NCBI GenBank assembly: GCA_028871475.1
Contig: JAGWMZ010000005.1
Location: forward strand, 124,001-188,000
Direction of reading: 5' to 3'
Source: Sphingomonadales bacterium
GTDB lineage: Bacteria; Pseudomonadota; Alphaproteobacteria; Sphingomonadales; Sphingomonadaceae
DNA: 64,000 nt
The notes under the pieces were generated by a model. The model had not been told where the DNA came from. It made no database searches and saw only the letters and a list, made by a program, of their open reading frames with translations. Both the position numbers and the translations under genes were made by a program. Position 1 is the stretch's first letter. The number at the start of each line of letters is the position of its first letter. Below, piece after piece: positions 17,147 to 26,302 of the stretch.

Positions 17147-18001
17147 ATGATCCGCACCCGTTTTGCCCCCAGCCCCAATGGCGCACTGCATCTGGGCCAT
17201 GCCTATGCGGCCATGGTGGCGCATGATCTGGCGCGCGCGCGCGGTGGCCAGTTCCTGCTGCGCATCGAGGACATCGACGGCACGCGCAGCCGCGCAGACA
17301 TGGCCCGGCAGGCAGTTGAGGATCTGCGCTGGCTGGGTCTGACATGGGATGCGCCGGTGGTCATGCAATCGGCGCGCCTGGCCAGCTATGGCGCGGCGGC
17401 GGACCAGATCAAAGCGATGGGCCTGCTCTATCCCTGTCAATGCACGCGCGCGCAGATCGCGGCGGCAGCCACGGCGCAAGGGCCCGACGGACTCATCTAT
17501 CCCGGCACCTGTCGTGGCCGCAATGTCTCGCCCGAGGGTGCGGCCTGGCGGCTGGATGTCACGCGCGCCATGGCAATGACCGGCCCGCTGACATGGGATG
17601 ATGAACTGGCCGGTATCCAGACTGCCCGGCCCGATCTGCTGGGCGATGTGGTGCTGCTGCGCAAGGAGGCGCCCGCGTCCTATCATCTGGCCGCAACGCT
17701 CGATGATGCGGAAGATGGCATCACGCTGGTGACGCGCGGATTTGATCTCTTTGCCGCCAGCCATGTGCATCGTCTGTTGCAGGCTCTGCTCGATCTGCCT
17801 GTACCGCGCTGGCATCATCACGCCCTGCTGCTGGAAAACGACGGCCGCAAATTGGCCAAGCGACGCGGTTCCCCGGCGTTGGCCGATCTGCGGCTGGCGG
17901 GGGTGGATGGCCGGGCTCTGGCCGATGATCTGCGCGCCGGGCGCCTGCCCGCTGGCCTTTCGCTGGGCACGGGCGTAACATCACCTTCAACCTGCGCATA
18001 A
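17147..18001 (+). CDS. gluQ: Glutamyl-Q tRNA(Asp) synthetase
   Basis: 284 residues from the ATG at 17147, with GGAGG 8 nt upstream. It is a truncated glutamyl-tRNA synthetase lacking the anticodon-binding domain and attaches Glu to queuosine at the wobble base of tRNA-Asp. The class I signature is FAPSPNGALHLGHAYAAM, with a KLAKRRGS motif as the KMSKS counterpart. Zinc ligands are suggested by YPCQCTR and YPGTCRGR. queC in the same window makes a precursor of the queuosine substrate, though the two genes are far apart. Confidence 0.93.
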   Translation: MIRTRFAPSPNGALHLGHAYAAMVAHDLARARGGQFLLRIEDIDGTRSRADMARQAVEDLRWLGLTWDAPVVMQSARLASYGAAADQIKAMGLLYPCQCTRAQIAAAATAQGPDGLIYPGTCRGRNVSPEGAAWRLDVTRAMAMTGPLTWDDELAGIQTARPDLLGDVVLLRKEAPASYHLAATLDDAEDGITLVTRGFDLFAASHVHRLLQALLDLPVPRWHHHALLLENDGRKLAKRRGSPALADLRLAGVDGRALADDLRAGRLPAGLSLGTGVTSPSTCA

Positions 18002-18017
18002 GCGGGAGGAGGATGCG

Positions 18018-18248
18018 ATGGCAAAATGGATGCTGGTGCCGATCATCGTGGTGTTGATGGGCTATGTGGTGGTCAGCCTGGTGCGCGGCGTGGTGACCTT
18101 TCTGCGCGCCTCGCGCGAGGAGATCGACAACCCTGGCGAAGGCCCGAGCCCAAACCAGTTGCGGCAGAACCAGCTGATGTTCGCCCGCGTGAAGTATCAG
18201 GGGCTGGCCGTGCTGGTGGTGATCATCCTGCTGGCGGCCAGCCGATAG
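18018..18248 (+). CDS. HIG1-domain-like twin-transmembrane protein
   Basis: 76 residues with two membrane segments (MLVPIIVVLMGYVVVSLV and LAVLVVIILLAAS) joined by a polar loop. The loop ends NQLMFARVKYQ, a degenerate form of the HIG1 motif that keeps Arg-x3-Gln. Proteins like this lie directly upstream of the PduO-type adenosyltransferase in many sphingomonads and may associate with respiratory complexes; that role is inferred from the HIG1 family only. 10 nt separate it from the next gene. Confidence 0.75.
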   Translation: MAKWMLVPIIVVLMGYVVVSLVRGVVTFLRASREEIDNPGEGPSPNQLRQNQLMFARVKYQGLAVLVVIILLAASR

Positions 18249-18258
18249 GAGCGATGAT

Positions 18259-18843
18259 TTGGTCAGGCTGAACCGTATTTACACCCGCACCGGCGACAAA
18301 GGCACCACTGGCCTTGTCGATGGTTCTCGCGTGGCCAAGCATGACGCGCGGATGGAAGCGATCGGCGCGGTGGACGAGGCGAACAGTGCGATCGGCCTTG
18401 CGATCTGCGTGCTGGATGATGCAACAGCCCGGCCCTTGCGGCGCATCCAGAACGATCTGTTCGATCTGGGCGCGGATCTGGCGACGCCCGGAGATTATTT
18501 CACCCCCGCTCCCATGGCGCTGCGCATGGTGCAGGGGCAAGCGGACTGGCTGGAACGCGCCATGGATGCTCTCAATGAGGATCTGCCGCCCCTTACCAGC
18601 TTCATCCTGCCCGGCGGCACGGAAGGCGCGGCCCGGCTGCATGTCGCTCGCGCCGCCACCCGCCAGGCCGAGCGCGCCATGACCGCGCTTGGCGCGCAGG
18701 CCCCGGTCAATCCGCAAGCCCTCTCCTATATCAATCGCTTGTCAGATTATCTCTTCGTGCTGGCGCGCGCGGTGAATGCCAAAGCGGGTGGCGACGTGCT
18801 ATGGGTGCCTGGTGCCAGCCGGGGCGATGCCGGCGTCAGCTAG
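18259..18843 (+). CDS. Cob(I)alamin adenosyltransferase, PduO type
   Basis: 194 residues from a TTG at 18259, supported by AGGAGCG 5 nt upstream and by the conserved start MVRLNRIYTRTGDKGTTGL. It adenosylates corrinoid to make coenzyme B12. The ATP-binding head TRTGDKGTTGLVDGSRV, the central VDEANSAIGLA, and the C-terminal YINRLSDYLFVLARAVN are all diagnostic. An ATG at 18254 is out of frame. It is in a row with the HIG1-like gene upstream and the dehydrogenase gene downstream. Confidence 0.93.
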   Translation: MVRLNRIYTRTGDKGTTGLVDGSRVAKHDARMEAIGAVDEANSAIGLAICVLDDATARPLRRIQNDLFDLGADLATPGDYFTPAPMALRMVQGQADWLERAMDALNEDLPPLTSFILPGGTEGAARLHVARAATRQAERAMTALGAQAPVNPQALSYINRLSDYLFVLARAVNAKAGGDVLWVPGASRGDAGVS

Positions 18844-18853
18844 GACATTTCGC

Positions 18854-19723
18854 ATGAAGACAGTAGCGGTGATCGGCGCAGGACAAATGGGGCGCGGCAT
18901 TGCGCAAAGCGGAGCCCAAGCGGGCTATGATGTCCTGCTGTCCGACATGTCGATGGACCTTGCCGAAAAGGGCAAGGGCACCATCGCCAAGGCGCTCGAC
19001 CGGCTCGTCTCGCGCGAGAAGATGACCACGGGCGATGCCGCCGCCATTCTCGACCGGATCACCCCGATCGCCGACCTTGCCATGCTGGGCAAGGCCGACT
19101 TTGTCATCGAGGCGGCGACCGAGCGCGAGGACATCAAGCTCAAGATTTTTGAAAGTGCAGGCGCGCATCTGGGGGCAGAAGCGATTCTCGCCACCAACAC
19201 CTCCTCCATTCCCATCACCCGCATGGCGCGCAGTGCGCCGGACGCCGCGCGCTTCATCGGGCTGCATTTCTTCAACCCGGTGCCGGTGATGCAGCTCGTC
19301 GAAGTGATCCCCGGCCTTGCCACCAGCGCGGAAACGACCGCCCGGGCCAGCGCCCTTGGCGAGGCAATGGGCAAGCAGGTCGTCCTCAGCCAGGATGAGC
19401 CGGGCTTCGTCGTCAACCGCATCCTCATTCCGATGATCAATGAGGCGATCTTCCTGCTGGGCGCGGGCACGGCCAGCATCCCCGACATTGACAAGGGGCT
19501 GAAGCTGGGGGCCAACCACCCGATGGGGCCTTTGGAACTGGCCGATTTCATCGGGCTCGATACGGTGCTGGCCATCATGCAGGTGTTTTTGCAAGGCACT
19601 GGCGACAGCAAATACCGCCCCGCCCCGCTGCTCACCAAATATGTCGAGGCCGGATGGCTGGGCCGCAAGAGCGGGCGCGGCTTCTATGACTATGCGGGGG
19701 AAACCCCCGTCCCCACGCGCTGA
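18854..19723 (+). CDS. 3-hydroxybutyryl-CoA dehydrogenase
   Basis: 289 residues from the ATG at 18854. NAD-dependent oxidation of 3-hydroxyacyl-CoA in fatty acid or polyhydroxybutyrate metabolism. The Rossmann signature is VIGAGQMGRGIAQ. The catalytic His-Glu pair fits FIGLHFFNPVPVMQLVEV. The C-terminal dimerisation domain has GFVVNRILIPMINEAI and ANHPMGPLELADFIGLD. It is a stand-alone dehydrogenase, without a crotonase domain. The small minus-strand gene next to it converges on its stop codon. Confidence 0.93.
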   Translation: MKTVAVIGAGQMGRGIAQSGAQAGYDVLLSDMSMDLAEKGKGTIAKALDRLVSREKMTTGDAAAILDRITPIADLAMLGKADFVIEAATEREDIKLKIFESAGAHLGAEAILATNTSSIPITRMARSAPDAARFIGLHFFNPVPVMQLVEVIPGLATSAETTARASALGEAMGKQVVLSQDEPGFVVNRILIPMINEAIFLLGAGTASIPDIDKGLKLGANHPMGPLELADFIGLDTVLAIMQVFLQGTGDSKYRPAPLLTKYVEAGWLGRKSGRGFYDYAGETPVPTR

Positions 19724-19727
19724 GCCA

Positions 19728-19952
19728 TCATGAGGCGCTGTCCGCCGCCCATGGCGAGACAGGATTGCTGGCCGTGGACACTGCGCTGCCAGCCAGCATC
19801 TGCTGCGCGGCCGACATGGCCTGCGCGTCGGGCTTGTCTTGTCCCGTGTGCGAGACGAAAACATAGACCGAGACCAGCACGCTGCCCGCCCACATCAGCG
19901 CCTTCCAGCGGCTGGCGAAAACCTGCGTCAGTTTGGGGCCGGGGATGAACAT
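19728..19952 (-). CDS. Small single-pass protein, probably sphingomonad-specific
   Basis: 74 residues: a short head (MFIPGPKLTQVFASRWKAL), one hydrophobic segment (WAGSVLVSVYVFVS) and a polar Ala/Ser-rich tail. I recall very similar heads in uncharacterised small proteins of Sphingomonadales, which is the main reason for calling it real. The length, membrane segment and coding bias also support it. Function unknown. It converges on the dehydrogenase gene with a 4-nt gap. Confidence 0.6.
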   Translation of the reverse strand: MFIPGPKLTQVFASRWKALMWAGSVLVSVYVFVSHTGQDKPDAQAMSAAQQMLAGSAVSTASNPVSPWAADSAS

Positions 19953-19988
19953 GCGCGGGAGTATGAGGGGAAGAGGTTAAGGAAAAAC

Positions 19989-20183
19989 GCAGGGGGTGTT
20001 ACACCCCCTGCACCCCCGGATTGTCTTCCGACATTCAGCGAGCGGAACACCATCGCGCAATGCGAACGTCCCACCGCCGGAGACAATCAATTCCGCTGCG
20101 CGGGGGACGTTGGCGCAACCGTGGTTTTATCACGCCCTTGCGTCGGGAGACGTCATAGGAGTGTGAGGGGCGTTGCCCCTCAC
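19989..20183. repeat. REP-like element A: inverted pair of hairpins with structured spacer
   Basis: Two palindromes, 19989-20011 and 20163-20183, stand in opposite orientation. Each has next to it a version of the motif GTCGGAAGAC (20024-20033 on the minus strand, 20142-20151 on the plus strand with one change). The spacer contains three more complementary pairs: 20019-20026 with 20081-20088, 20041-20047 with 20091-20097, and 20065-20072 with 20104-20111. The same hairpin family recurs as element B at 25172-25416. The element lies immediately behind the mutS stop codon. Confidence 0.7.
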
Positions 20184-20185
20184 GT

Positions 20186-22783
20186 TCATTCCTTCATCAA
20201 CCTTTTCAATTCATAGAGAACATCCAAAGCCTCACGCGGCGAAAGCGCATCGACATCCACACCTTCCAGCCGGGCGCGCAAGGCGTCCGCTGCCACCACC
20301 TCCGGCTCCGCCATGGCAGCAAACAGCGGCAGATCACCAAGCCCCGCTGCGATTCCTCCCGTTTCGGCCCGCGCCTTTTCCAGCTTGGCCAGCACCGCCT
20401 TCGCGCGTGAGACCACAGGCCCCGACACGCCCGCCAGCCGCGCCACGGCGAGGCCATAGGAGCTTTCCGCCGGGCCGCCCGTCACTTCGTGGAGCAGAAC
20501 GAGATCGCCCTTCCATTCACGGGCGCGGACGTGGTGGAGGGTCAGCGCCTCACAGCTTTCAGCCAGACGCGAGAGTTCGTGGTAATGGGTGGCGAACAGA
20601 CAGCGGCTCTTGTTCACGCCGTGCACCGCCTCGGCCACCGCCCAGGCCAGCGCGAGGCCGTCATAGGTGGAGGTGCCGCGGCCCACTTCATCGAGAATGA
20701 CAAAGCTGGAAGGGGTAGCCTGCGAAAGAATCGCGGCGGTTTCCACCATCTCGACCATGAAGGTGGAGCGCCCGCGCGCCAGATTGTCCGAAGCGCCAAC
20801 CCGGCTAAACAGTCGGTCGACAAGGCCGATGCGCGCCGATTGGGCAGGCACATAGCCGCCCGCCTGCGCCAACAGCACGATCAGCGCATTCTGGCGCAGG
20901 AAGGTCGATTTACCACCCATGTTCGGCCCGCCCACCAGCCACAGCCGGTCGCGCGGGGAGAGCGAGCAGTCATTGGCGACAAAACGCTCGCCCTTGGCAC
21001 GCAGCGCGGCTTCCACCACCGGGTGGCGGCCGCCTTCGATCTCCAGCATCGTGTCGCTGGTGATGATGGGGCGGCACCAGCCATCCTCGGCGGCGCGCTC
21101 AGCCTGGCCTGCGGCAACGTCGAGCCGGGCCAGCGCCAGGGCGGTGTCGGCAATCGCGTTGCGCGCGGCGATGGTGGTGGCGATCAACTCCTCGAAATGG
21201 GCTTCCTCCGCGATCAGCGCATGGCCGCCTGCCTCGGCGATGCGACTGGCTTCCTCATGCAGGGCCAGCGCATTGAAACGCATCGCGCCGGCCATCGTCT
21301 GGCGGTGGGTGAAGGGCGAATCGGGCGCCGTCAAGGCCTCGGCGCGACCGGCGGGCACTTCGATGAAATAGCCGAGCACGCCATTATGCTTGATTTTCAG
21401 CGCCGCGATGCCGGTTTCCTCGCGGTATTTCGCTTCCAGCGCGGCGACGGCGACCCGGCCATCCTTGGCGACGGCGCGAAGCTGGTCGAGGCTGGGATCA
21501 TAGCCCTCGGCGATATAGCCGCCCTGCCCGCGCTCAGTGGGTGGCGCCTGCACCAGCGCGCAGGCGAGCAATTGCACGAGGTCGTCATGCCCGACGAGGC
21601 GCGGCAGCAAGGCATCGGCCAAAGGCGGACGCATGGGCTGCCCGTCCAGATGGCGGGCCAGCGCATCGGCACCCAGCAAGCCATCGCGCAACTGCCCTAG
21701 ATCGCGCGGGGAACCCCGCCCGGCCACCACCCGGCCCAGCGCGCGCCCGACATCGGGCAGAGCGCGCAGGATGCGGCGTAGGTCCTCGCGTAGCAAGGCA
21801 TCGCCCACCAGCCAGCCGACGAGATCGAGCCGTGCCTCGATCTCCTCCTGCCGGGTCAGCGGAGCGGAAAGATCCTCGGCCAGCAGGCGTGCGCCTGCCC
21901 CCGTCACGCAGCGGTCCACCGCCTCGACAAGGCTGCCCTTGCGCCCCCCTTGCGCCGAGCCAAGGATTTCGAGACTGGCGCGCGTCGCCTCATCCATCGC
22001 CAGATGCGCTTCGCCCAGCCGCGCCACAGGGGGCAGCAGCAGCGGCAGCTTGCCCCGGCCCACATGGTCGAGATAGGCGATGAGCCCGCAGGCCGCCGCC
22101 AGCATCGCGCGGGAGAATTGGCCAAAACCATCGAGCGTGGCGACATTATGGATGCCACACAGCCGCTGTTCGCCGCCATCGCTGGAAAATTCATGCCCCT
22201 CACGCGGGATCGCCTCGAAAGGCGCCTGCGCCCAGCCGCCCGGCGCCACCAGTTCACTGGCGCCAAGGCGGGCCAAGGCCGCGCCCATGCGGTCCTCACT
22301 GCATTCCTCCAGTTCCATGCGGCCGGTTGAAATATCGCAGGCGGCAATGCCGATCACGCCCCGCACCTCGCAGACCGCCGCCAGCACATTGGCGCGGCGC
22401 GGCTCCAGCAAGGCTTCCTCGGTGAGCGTGCCTGCCGTCACGAATCGCACGATGTCGCGGGCGACCAGCGCCTTGGAACCACCACGCTTCTTGGCCTGTT
22501 CGGGCGTTTCCACCTGCTCGGCAATGGCCACGCGGCAACCCGCCTTGATGAGGCGCGCCAGATAACCCTCCGCCGCATGGACGGGCACGCCGCACATGGG
22601 AATGGGCGCGCCGCCATGTTCCCCGCGCGATGTCAACGCAATGTCGAGCACCTGCGAGGCCAGCTTGGCATCCTCGAAGAACAGTTCGAAAAAGTCACCC
22701 ATGCGATAGAAAAGCAGGGCATCGCCAGCCTGCGCCTTCAGCGCGAGATACTGGACCATCATGGGGGTCGGGGTGTCACTCAT
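20186..22783 (-). CDS. mutS: DNA mismatch repair protein MutS
   Basis: 865 residues. It recognises mismatches and starts repair with MutL. The mismatch-wedge motif Phe-x-Glu occurs in [14 protein letters not shown]. Walker A is [14 protein letters not shown], Walker B region [17 protein letters not shown], and the ATPase His lies in [12 protein letters not shown]. Domain order and length match bacterial MutS. It is divergent from maeB with a 111-nt gap, and its 3' end abuts a REP-like hairpin element. Confidence 0.97.
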   Translation of the reverse strand: MSDTPTPMMVQYLALKAQAGDALLFYRMGDFFELFFEDAKLASQVLDIALTSRGEHGGAPIPMCGVPVHAAEGYLARLIKAGCRVAIAEQVETPEQAKKRGGSKALVARDIVRFVTAGTLTEEALLEPRRANVLAAVCEVRGVIGIAACDISTGRMELEECSEDRMGAALARLGASELVAPGGWAQAPFEAIPREGHEFSSDGGEQRLCGIHNVATLDGFGQFSRAMLAAACGLIAYLDHVGRGKLPLLLPPVARLGEAHLAMDEATRASLEILGSAQGGRKGSLVEAVDRCVTGAGARLLAEDLSAPLTRQEEIEARLDLVGWLVGDALLREDLRRILRALPDVGRALGRVVAGRGSPRDLGQLRDGLLGADALARHLDGQPMRPPLADALLPRLVGHDDLVQLLACALVQAPPTERGQGGYIAEGYDPSLDQLRAVAKDGRVAVAALEAKYREETGIAALKIKHNGVLGYFIEVPAGRAEALTAPDSPFTHRQTMAGAMRFNALALHEEASRIAEAGGHALIAEEAHFEELIATTIAARNAIADTALALARLDVAAGQAERAAEDGWCRPIITSDTMLEIEGGRHPVVEAALRAKGERFVANDCSLSPRDRLWLVGGPNMGGKSTFLRQNALIVLLAQAGGYVPAQSARIGLVDRLFSRVGASDNLARGRSTFMVEMVETAAILSQATPSSFVILDEVGRGTSTYDGLALAWAVAEAVHGVNKSRCLFATHYHELSRLAESCEALTLHHVRAREWKGDLVLLHEVTGGPAESSYGLAVARLAGVSGPVVSRAKAVLAKLEKARAETGGIAAGLGDLPLFAAMAEPEVVAADALRARLEGVDVDALSPREALDVLYELKRLMKE

Positions 22784-22894
22784 AACGCAACGGTTAGCGC
22801 GTTATTTGCAACCGGGAAATGGCCGGAACGGCGCTTTCCCCTATCCGATGTCATCAAGTTTGGTTAGGGCTACCAAGACAGAGGAGAACAGTGG

Positions 22895-25159
22895 GTGTCT
22901 GACGAAAGCAACGTCCGTTTCACCGAGCGCGAGGCGCTCTTTTATCACAGCACCGGCCGTGCGGGTAAGATTGAGATCATCGCATCAAAACCCATGGCCA
23001 CCCAGCGCGACCTTAGTCTTGCCTATTCGCCGGGCGTTGCCGTGCCGGTGCAGGCCATCGCCGACAATCCGGCCACGGCCTATGACTATACCGCCAAGGG
23101 CAACCTCGTCGCCGTTATATCCAACGGCACGGCGATTCTGGGTATGGGTAATTTGGGCGCGCTGGCGTCGAAGCCCGTGATGGAGGGCAAGTCGGTGCTC
23201 TTCAAACGCTTTGCCGACGTCGATTCGATCGATATCGAGCTCAGCAGCGAAGACCCCGAGGCGCTGATCGAAGCGATCGCCATGATGGAGCCCAGCTTTG
23301 GCGGCATCAACCTTGAGGACATCAAGGCACCCGAATGTTTCGTCATCGAGCAGGCACTGCGTGAACGGATGAAGATCCCGGTGATGCATGACGACCAGCA
23401 TGGCACGGCCATCATCGCCGCCGCCGGCCTCATCAATGCGTGCCTGCTGACGGGGCGCGAGCTGAAGGACATCAAGGTGGTGGTCAATGGCGCGGGCGCT
23501 TCGGCGCTGGCCTGCACCTCGCTCATCAAGTCGCTGGGCGTGCCGCATGACAATGTGATCGTCTGCGACCGCAGCGGCGTGATCTATCATGGCCGCCCCA
23601 AGGGGCTGGACCAGTGGAAGAGCGCCCATGCCGTCAACACCGAAAAGCGCACGCTGGAAGAAGCGCTGGTCGGCGCCGACGTGTTCCTGGGCCTGTCGGC
23701 CGCAGGCGCGCTGCCTGCGCCCTATCTGCGATCGATGGCGGCGGACCCGATCATCTTCGCCATGGCCAACCCGGACCCGGAAATCACCCCGCCCGATGCC
23801 AAGGCCATCCGTCCCGACTGCATCATCGCCACGGGCCGTTCGGATTATCCCAACCAGGTGAACAATGTACTGGGCTTCCCCTTCATCTTCCGCGGGGCGC
23901 TCGACGTGCGCGCCACCGCGATCAATGAGGAAATGAAGGTCGCCGCCGCCCACGCCATCGCCGAACTCGCGCGCCAGCAGGTGCCCGAGGAAGTGGCCGC
24001 CGCCTATGGCAAGAACCAGCAGTTTGGCCGCGACTACATCATCCCAGCGCCCTTCGACCCGCGCCTGATGGAAATCGTGCCCTCTGCCGTTGCCAAAGCG
24101 GCGATGGACACCGGCGTGGCGCAAAAGCCAATCGAAGATTTCGACGCCTATCGCCATCAATTGAAGGCGCGCCTGAACCCGACGACTTCGGTGCTGACGC
24201 AAGTCTATGCCGAGGTGAAGGAGAACCCCAAGCGGGTGATCTTTGCCGAGGCCGAGGATGAGGTGATCCTGCGTGCGGCCATCCAGTTCCGCGACTTTGG
24301 CTATGGCACGCCGGTGCTGGTGGGCCGCACGGCGGCGGTGAAGCACAAGCTTTCCGAACTGGGTGTGGGCAACCCAGACAGCTACGAGATCCACAATGCC
24401 GCCGATTCGGCCCATGTGGAAGATATGGTCGCGCTGCTCTACCCCCGCCTGCAACGGCGCGGCTATATGGAGCGTGACGTGCGCCGCATGGTCAACCATG
24501 ACCGCAACGCCTTTGCCGCCGCTCTGCTGAAGCTGGGCGTGGGCGATGCCATGGTGACCGGCATCACCCGCCCCTATGCCCAGAGCATGCGCGATGTGCG
24601 CCATGTGCTGGACGCAGCGCCGGGCCGCCTGCCCTTTGGCGTGCATGTGATGGTGGCCAAGGACAAGACCGTCTTCCTGGCCGACACCACGTGCCATGAG
24701 CGCCCCTCGTCCGAAGAATTGGCGGTGATCGCCAAGGAAACCGCCGCCTTCGCCCGCCGCCTGGGGCATGAGCCGCGCGTGGCCTTCGTGTCCTATTCCA
24801 CTTTCGGCAACCCCACCGGCAAATGGCTGGAGCCGATCCGCGGGGCCATCGGCATTCTCGACCAGGAGAAGCAGACCTTCGAATATGAGGGCGAGATGGC
24901 GCCTGATGCGGCGCTTAATCCGGCCATCATGCAGCGCTATCCCTTCAGCCGCCTGACGGCGCCGGCCAATGTGCTGATCTTTCCGGGTCTGCAATCGGCC
25001 AATATCGCGGCCAAGCTGCTGAAGGAACTGGGCGGCAATGCCACCATCGGCCCCGTGCTGATGGGCATGGAAAAGCCCGTGCAGATCGTGCCGATGACGG
25101 CCATTGCGCCCGATGTGTTGACACTGGCGCTGCTGGCGGCTTCCGAGGTTGCGGGGTGA
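22895..25159 (+). CDS. maeB: NADP-dependent malic enzyme with C-terminal phosphotransacetylase-like domain
   Basis: 754 residues from a GTG at 22895 with GAGGAGAA about 8 nt upstream. It decarboxylates malate to pyruvate, yielding NADPH. The malic-enzyme domain (residues ~1-420) has the catalytic YTAKGNLVAVISNGTA, ECFVIEQAL and MHDDQHGTA, and the NAD(P)-fold VVVNGAGASALAC. Residues ~430-750 resemble phosphate acetyltransferase (RVIFAEAEDEVILRAA, FPGLQSANIAAKLL) and are regarded as regulatory in MaeB. Length is typical. An unusual structured region with a terminator follows. Confidence 0.95.
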   Translation: MSDESNVRFTEREALFYHSTGRAGKIEIIASKPMATQRDLSLAYSPGVAVPVQAIADNPATAYDYTAKGNLVAVISNGTAILGMGNLGALASKPVMEGKSVLFKRFADVDSIDIELSSEDPEALIEAIAMMEPSFGGINLEDIKAPECFVIEQALRERMKIPVMHDDQHGTAIIAAAGLINACLLTGRELKDIKVVVNGAGASALACTSLIKSLGVPHDNVIVCDRSGVIYHGRPKGLDQWKSAHAVNTEKRTLEEALVGADVFLGLSAAGALPAPYLRSMAADPIIFAMANPDPEITPPDAKAIRPDCIIATGRSDYPNQVNNVLGFPFIFRGALDVRATAINEEMKVAAAHAIAELARQQVPEEVAAAYGKNQQFGRDYIIPAPFDPRLMEIVPSAVAKAAMDTGVAQKPIEDFDAYRHQLKARLNPTTSVLTQVYAEVKENPKRVIFAEAEDEVILRAAIQFRDFGYGTPVLVGRTAAVKHKLSELGVGNPDSYEIHNAADSAHVEDMVALLYPRLQRRGYMERDVRRMVNHDRNAFAAALLKLGVGDAMVTGITRPYAQSMRDVRHVLDAAPGRLPFGVHVMVAKDKTVFLADTTCHERPSSEELAVIAKETAAFARRLGHEPRVAFVSYSTFGNPTGKWLEPIRGAIGILDQEKQTFEYEGEMAPDAALNPAIMQRYPFSRLTAPANVLIFPGLQSANIAAKLLKELGGNATIGPVLMGMEKPVQIVPMTAIAPDVLTLALLAASEVAG

Positions 25160-25171
25160 AGTGAAGGAAAG

Positions 25172-25416
25172 GGAAAGTGCGAGGGCCATCGCCCTCGCGC
25201 TCCCTTTTTGTTGTCAGCGTGGGTGCTTCGAGTTCAGCGGTAGAACTGAACTGGCCGCGCCGCAGGCATCGAAACGAAAGAAGGCGCCGAGGCTATCATG
25301 CCTGCGGCGCCTTTCTTTTGCGCTGATGGAGAGGCCAGCCGCGACGACAGGGCGCCATTGCCGCTTCGTCGGAAGACGTCATGGGAGCGCGAGGGTGTAA
25401 CACCCTCGCACCTTCC
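25172..25416. repeat. REP-like element B: inverted pair of hairpins
   Basis: Hairpin 25179-25198 on one side and 25389-25409 on the other. Read in opposite directions, 25172-25204 and 25383-25416 share GGGAGCGCGAGGG, a short variable loop and CCCTCGCAC plus TTCC. The right copy is also preceded by GTCGGAAGAC (25369-25378), as in element A. The spacer holds the maeB 3' hairpins. Confidence 0.7.
25230..25319 (+). terminator. maeB terminator with a competing hairpin
   Basis: A terminator stem formed by 25283-25293 and 25300-25311 (one bulged G) is followed by TTTCTTTT. The segment 25257-25269 is perfectly complementary to 25298-25310 and would pair with the right arm instead. A further 7-bp stem lies at 25230-25251. 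The two larger stems are mutually exclusive. Confidence 0.65.
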
Positions 25417-25421
25417 TTCCC

Positions 25422-26150
25422 TTACTTCCTGCGATACCGGAAATACCAGACCTCATGCCCGATCGCCCGGGCCTTGGATTCATAGCGCGTCTCGGGCCAG
25501 CCACCGGGCCGCACCTGGAAATGAGCGGGCTCGCTCGCCAGCCATTCGAACTTGTCGGCATGGCGCTGCATCACCATCATCGCATGGCGGACATAGATCG
25601 GATGGTCGGTGCCGAAGCGGAACTCACCGCCCGATTTCAGCTTGGCCGCCAGCATCTCCACCGGGCCATCGTTCATCATGCGGCGCTTGGCGTGGCGCGC
25701 TTTGGGCCAGGGGTCGGGGTGGAGGAGATAGGCGAAGGACAGCGCATCGTCGGGGATGCGGCGCAGCACCTCCAAGGCGTCGCCATGATGGATGCGCACA
25801 TTGGGGATCGGCGGGTGAGCCGGAGCGCCATCCGACAGGCTGCCGCCCGCAACATGGGTGAGCGCTGCCGCCACGCCGTTGAGAAAGGGTTCGCAACCGA
25901 TGAAGCCATGGTCAGGCAGCATGTCGGCGCGATAGGCCATATGCTCCCCCGCACCGAAACCGATCTCGAAATGGAGCGGACGGTCCTCACCAAACAGACG
26001 CTGGGCGGTGACGGGCCCATCGAGCGGCACGGCGATCTGGGGCAGCAGCGTTTCCACCAGCCCGGCCTGCGCCGCGCGCAGCGGCTTGCCCTTGGCCCGG
26101 CCATAAAGCCGGTTGATGGTGGTGGGATCGCCCTCTTTGTTCGCAGTCAT
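25422..26150 (-). CDS. trmB: tRNA (guanine-N7-)-methyltransferase
   Basis: 242 residues from the ATG at 26150 (MTANKEGDPTTINRLYGR); an upstream in-frame start at 26207 is less likely. It makes m7G46 in tRNA with SAM. The SAM-binding strand is HFEIGFGAGEHMAY and the family motif is LHPDPWPKARHAKRRM. It follows ctrA on the same strand, beyond a terminator. Confidence 0.94.
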   Translation of the reverse strand: MTANKEGDPTTINRLYGRAKGKPLRAAQAGLVETLLPQIAVPLDGPVTAQRLFGEDRPLHFEIGFGAGEHMAYRADMLPDHGFIGCEPFLNGVAAALTHVAGGSLSDGAPAHPPIPNVRIHHGDALEVLRRIPDDALSFAYLLHPDPWPKARHAKRRMMNDGPVEMLAAKLKSGGEFRFGTDHPIYVRHAMMVMQRHADKFEWLASEPAHFQVRPGGWPETRYESKARAIGHEVWYFRYRRK

Positions 26151-26242
26151 CTCTTGGGTCCGGGAAAAATCTGGCGCGCGTGTGACAGGTGGGAGAGCGA
26201 GGGTCAAGGTTTGCCGGGATCACGGGGCCGGGAAGGCAGCCG

Positions 26243-26281
26243 CAAAAGCAAACGGCCCGCAACAAGGGCGAGCCGTTCGTT
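26243..26281 (-). terminator. Intrinsic terminator of ctrA
   Basis: On the minus strand a 10-bp stem (26268-26277 with 26251-26260, one G-U) is followed by a T-rich tract (TTTGCTTTTG). It sits 22 nt past the ctrA stop. Confidence 0.75.
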
Positions 26282-26302
26282 TTACCGGGCGAGTCAGTTG
26301 GG

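Noticed and set aside
22985..25189. 734-codon minus-strand frame opposite maeB
   Set aside because: Antisense shadow of a well conserved enzyme; no domain features.
25160..25421. tRNA or other housekeeping RNA gene
   Set aside because: No T-loop (GGTTCGA-type) or cloverleaf pairing was found; the hairpins fit terminator and REP-like elements better.
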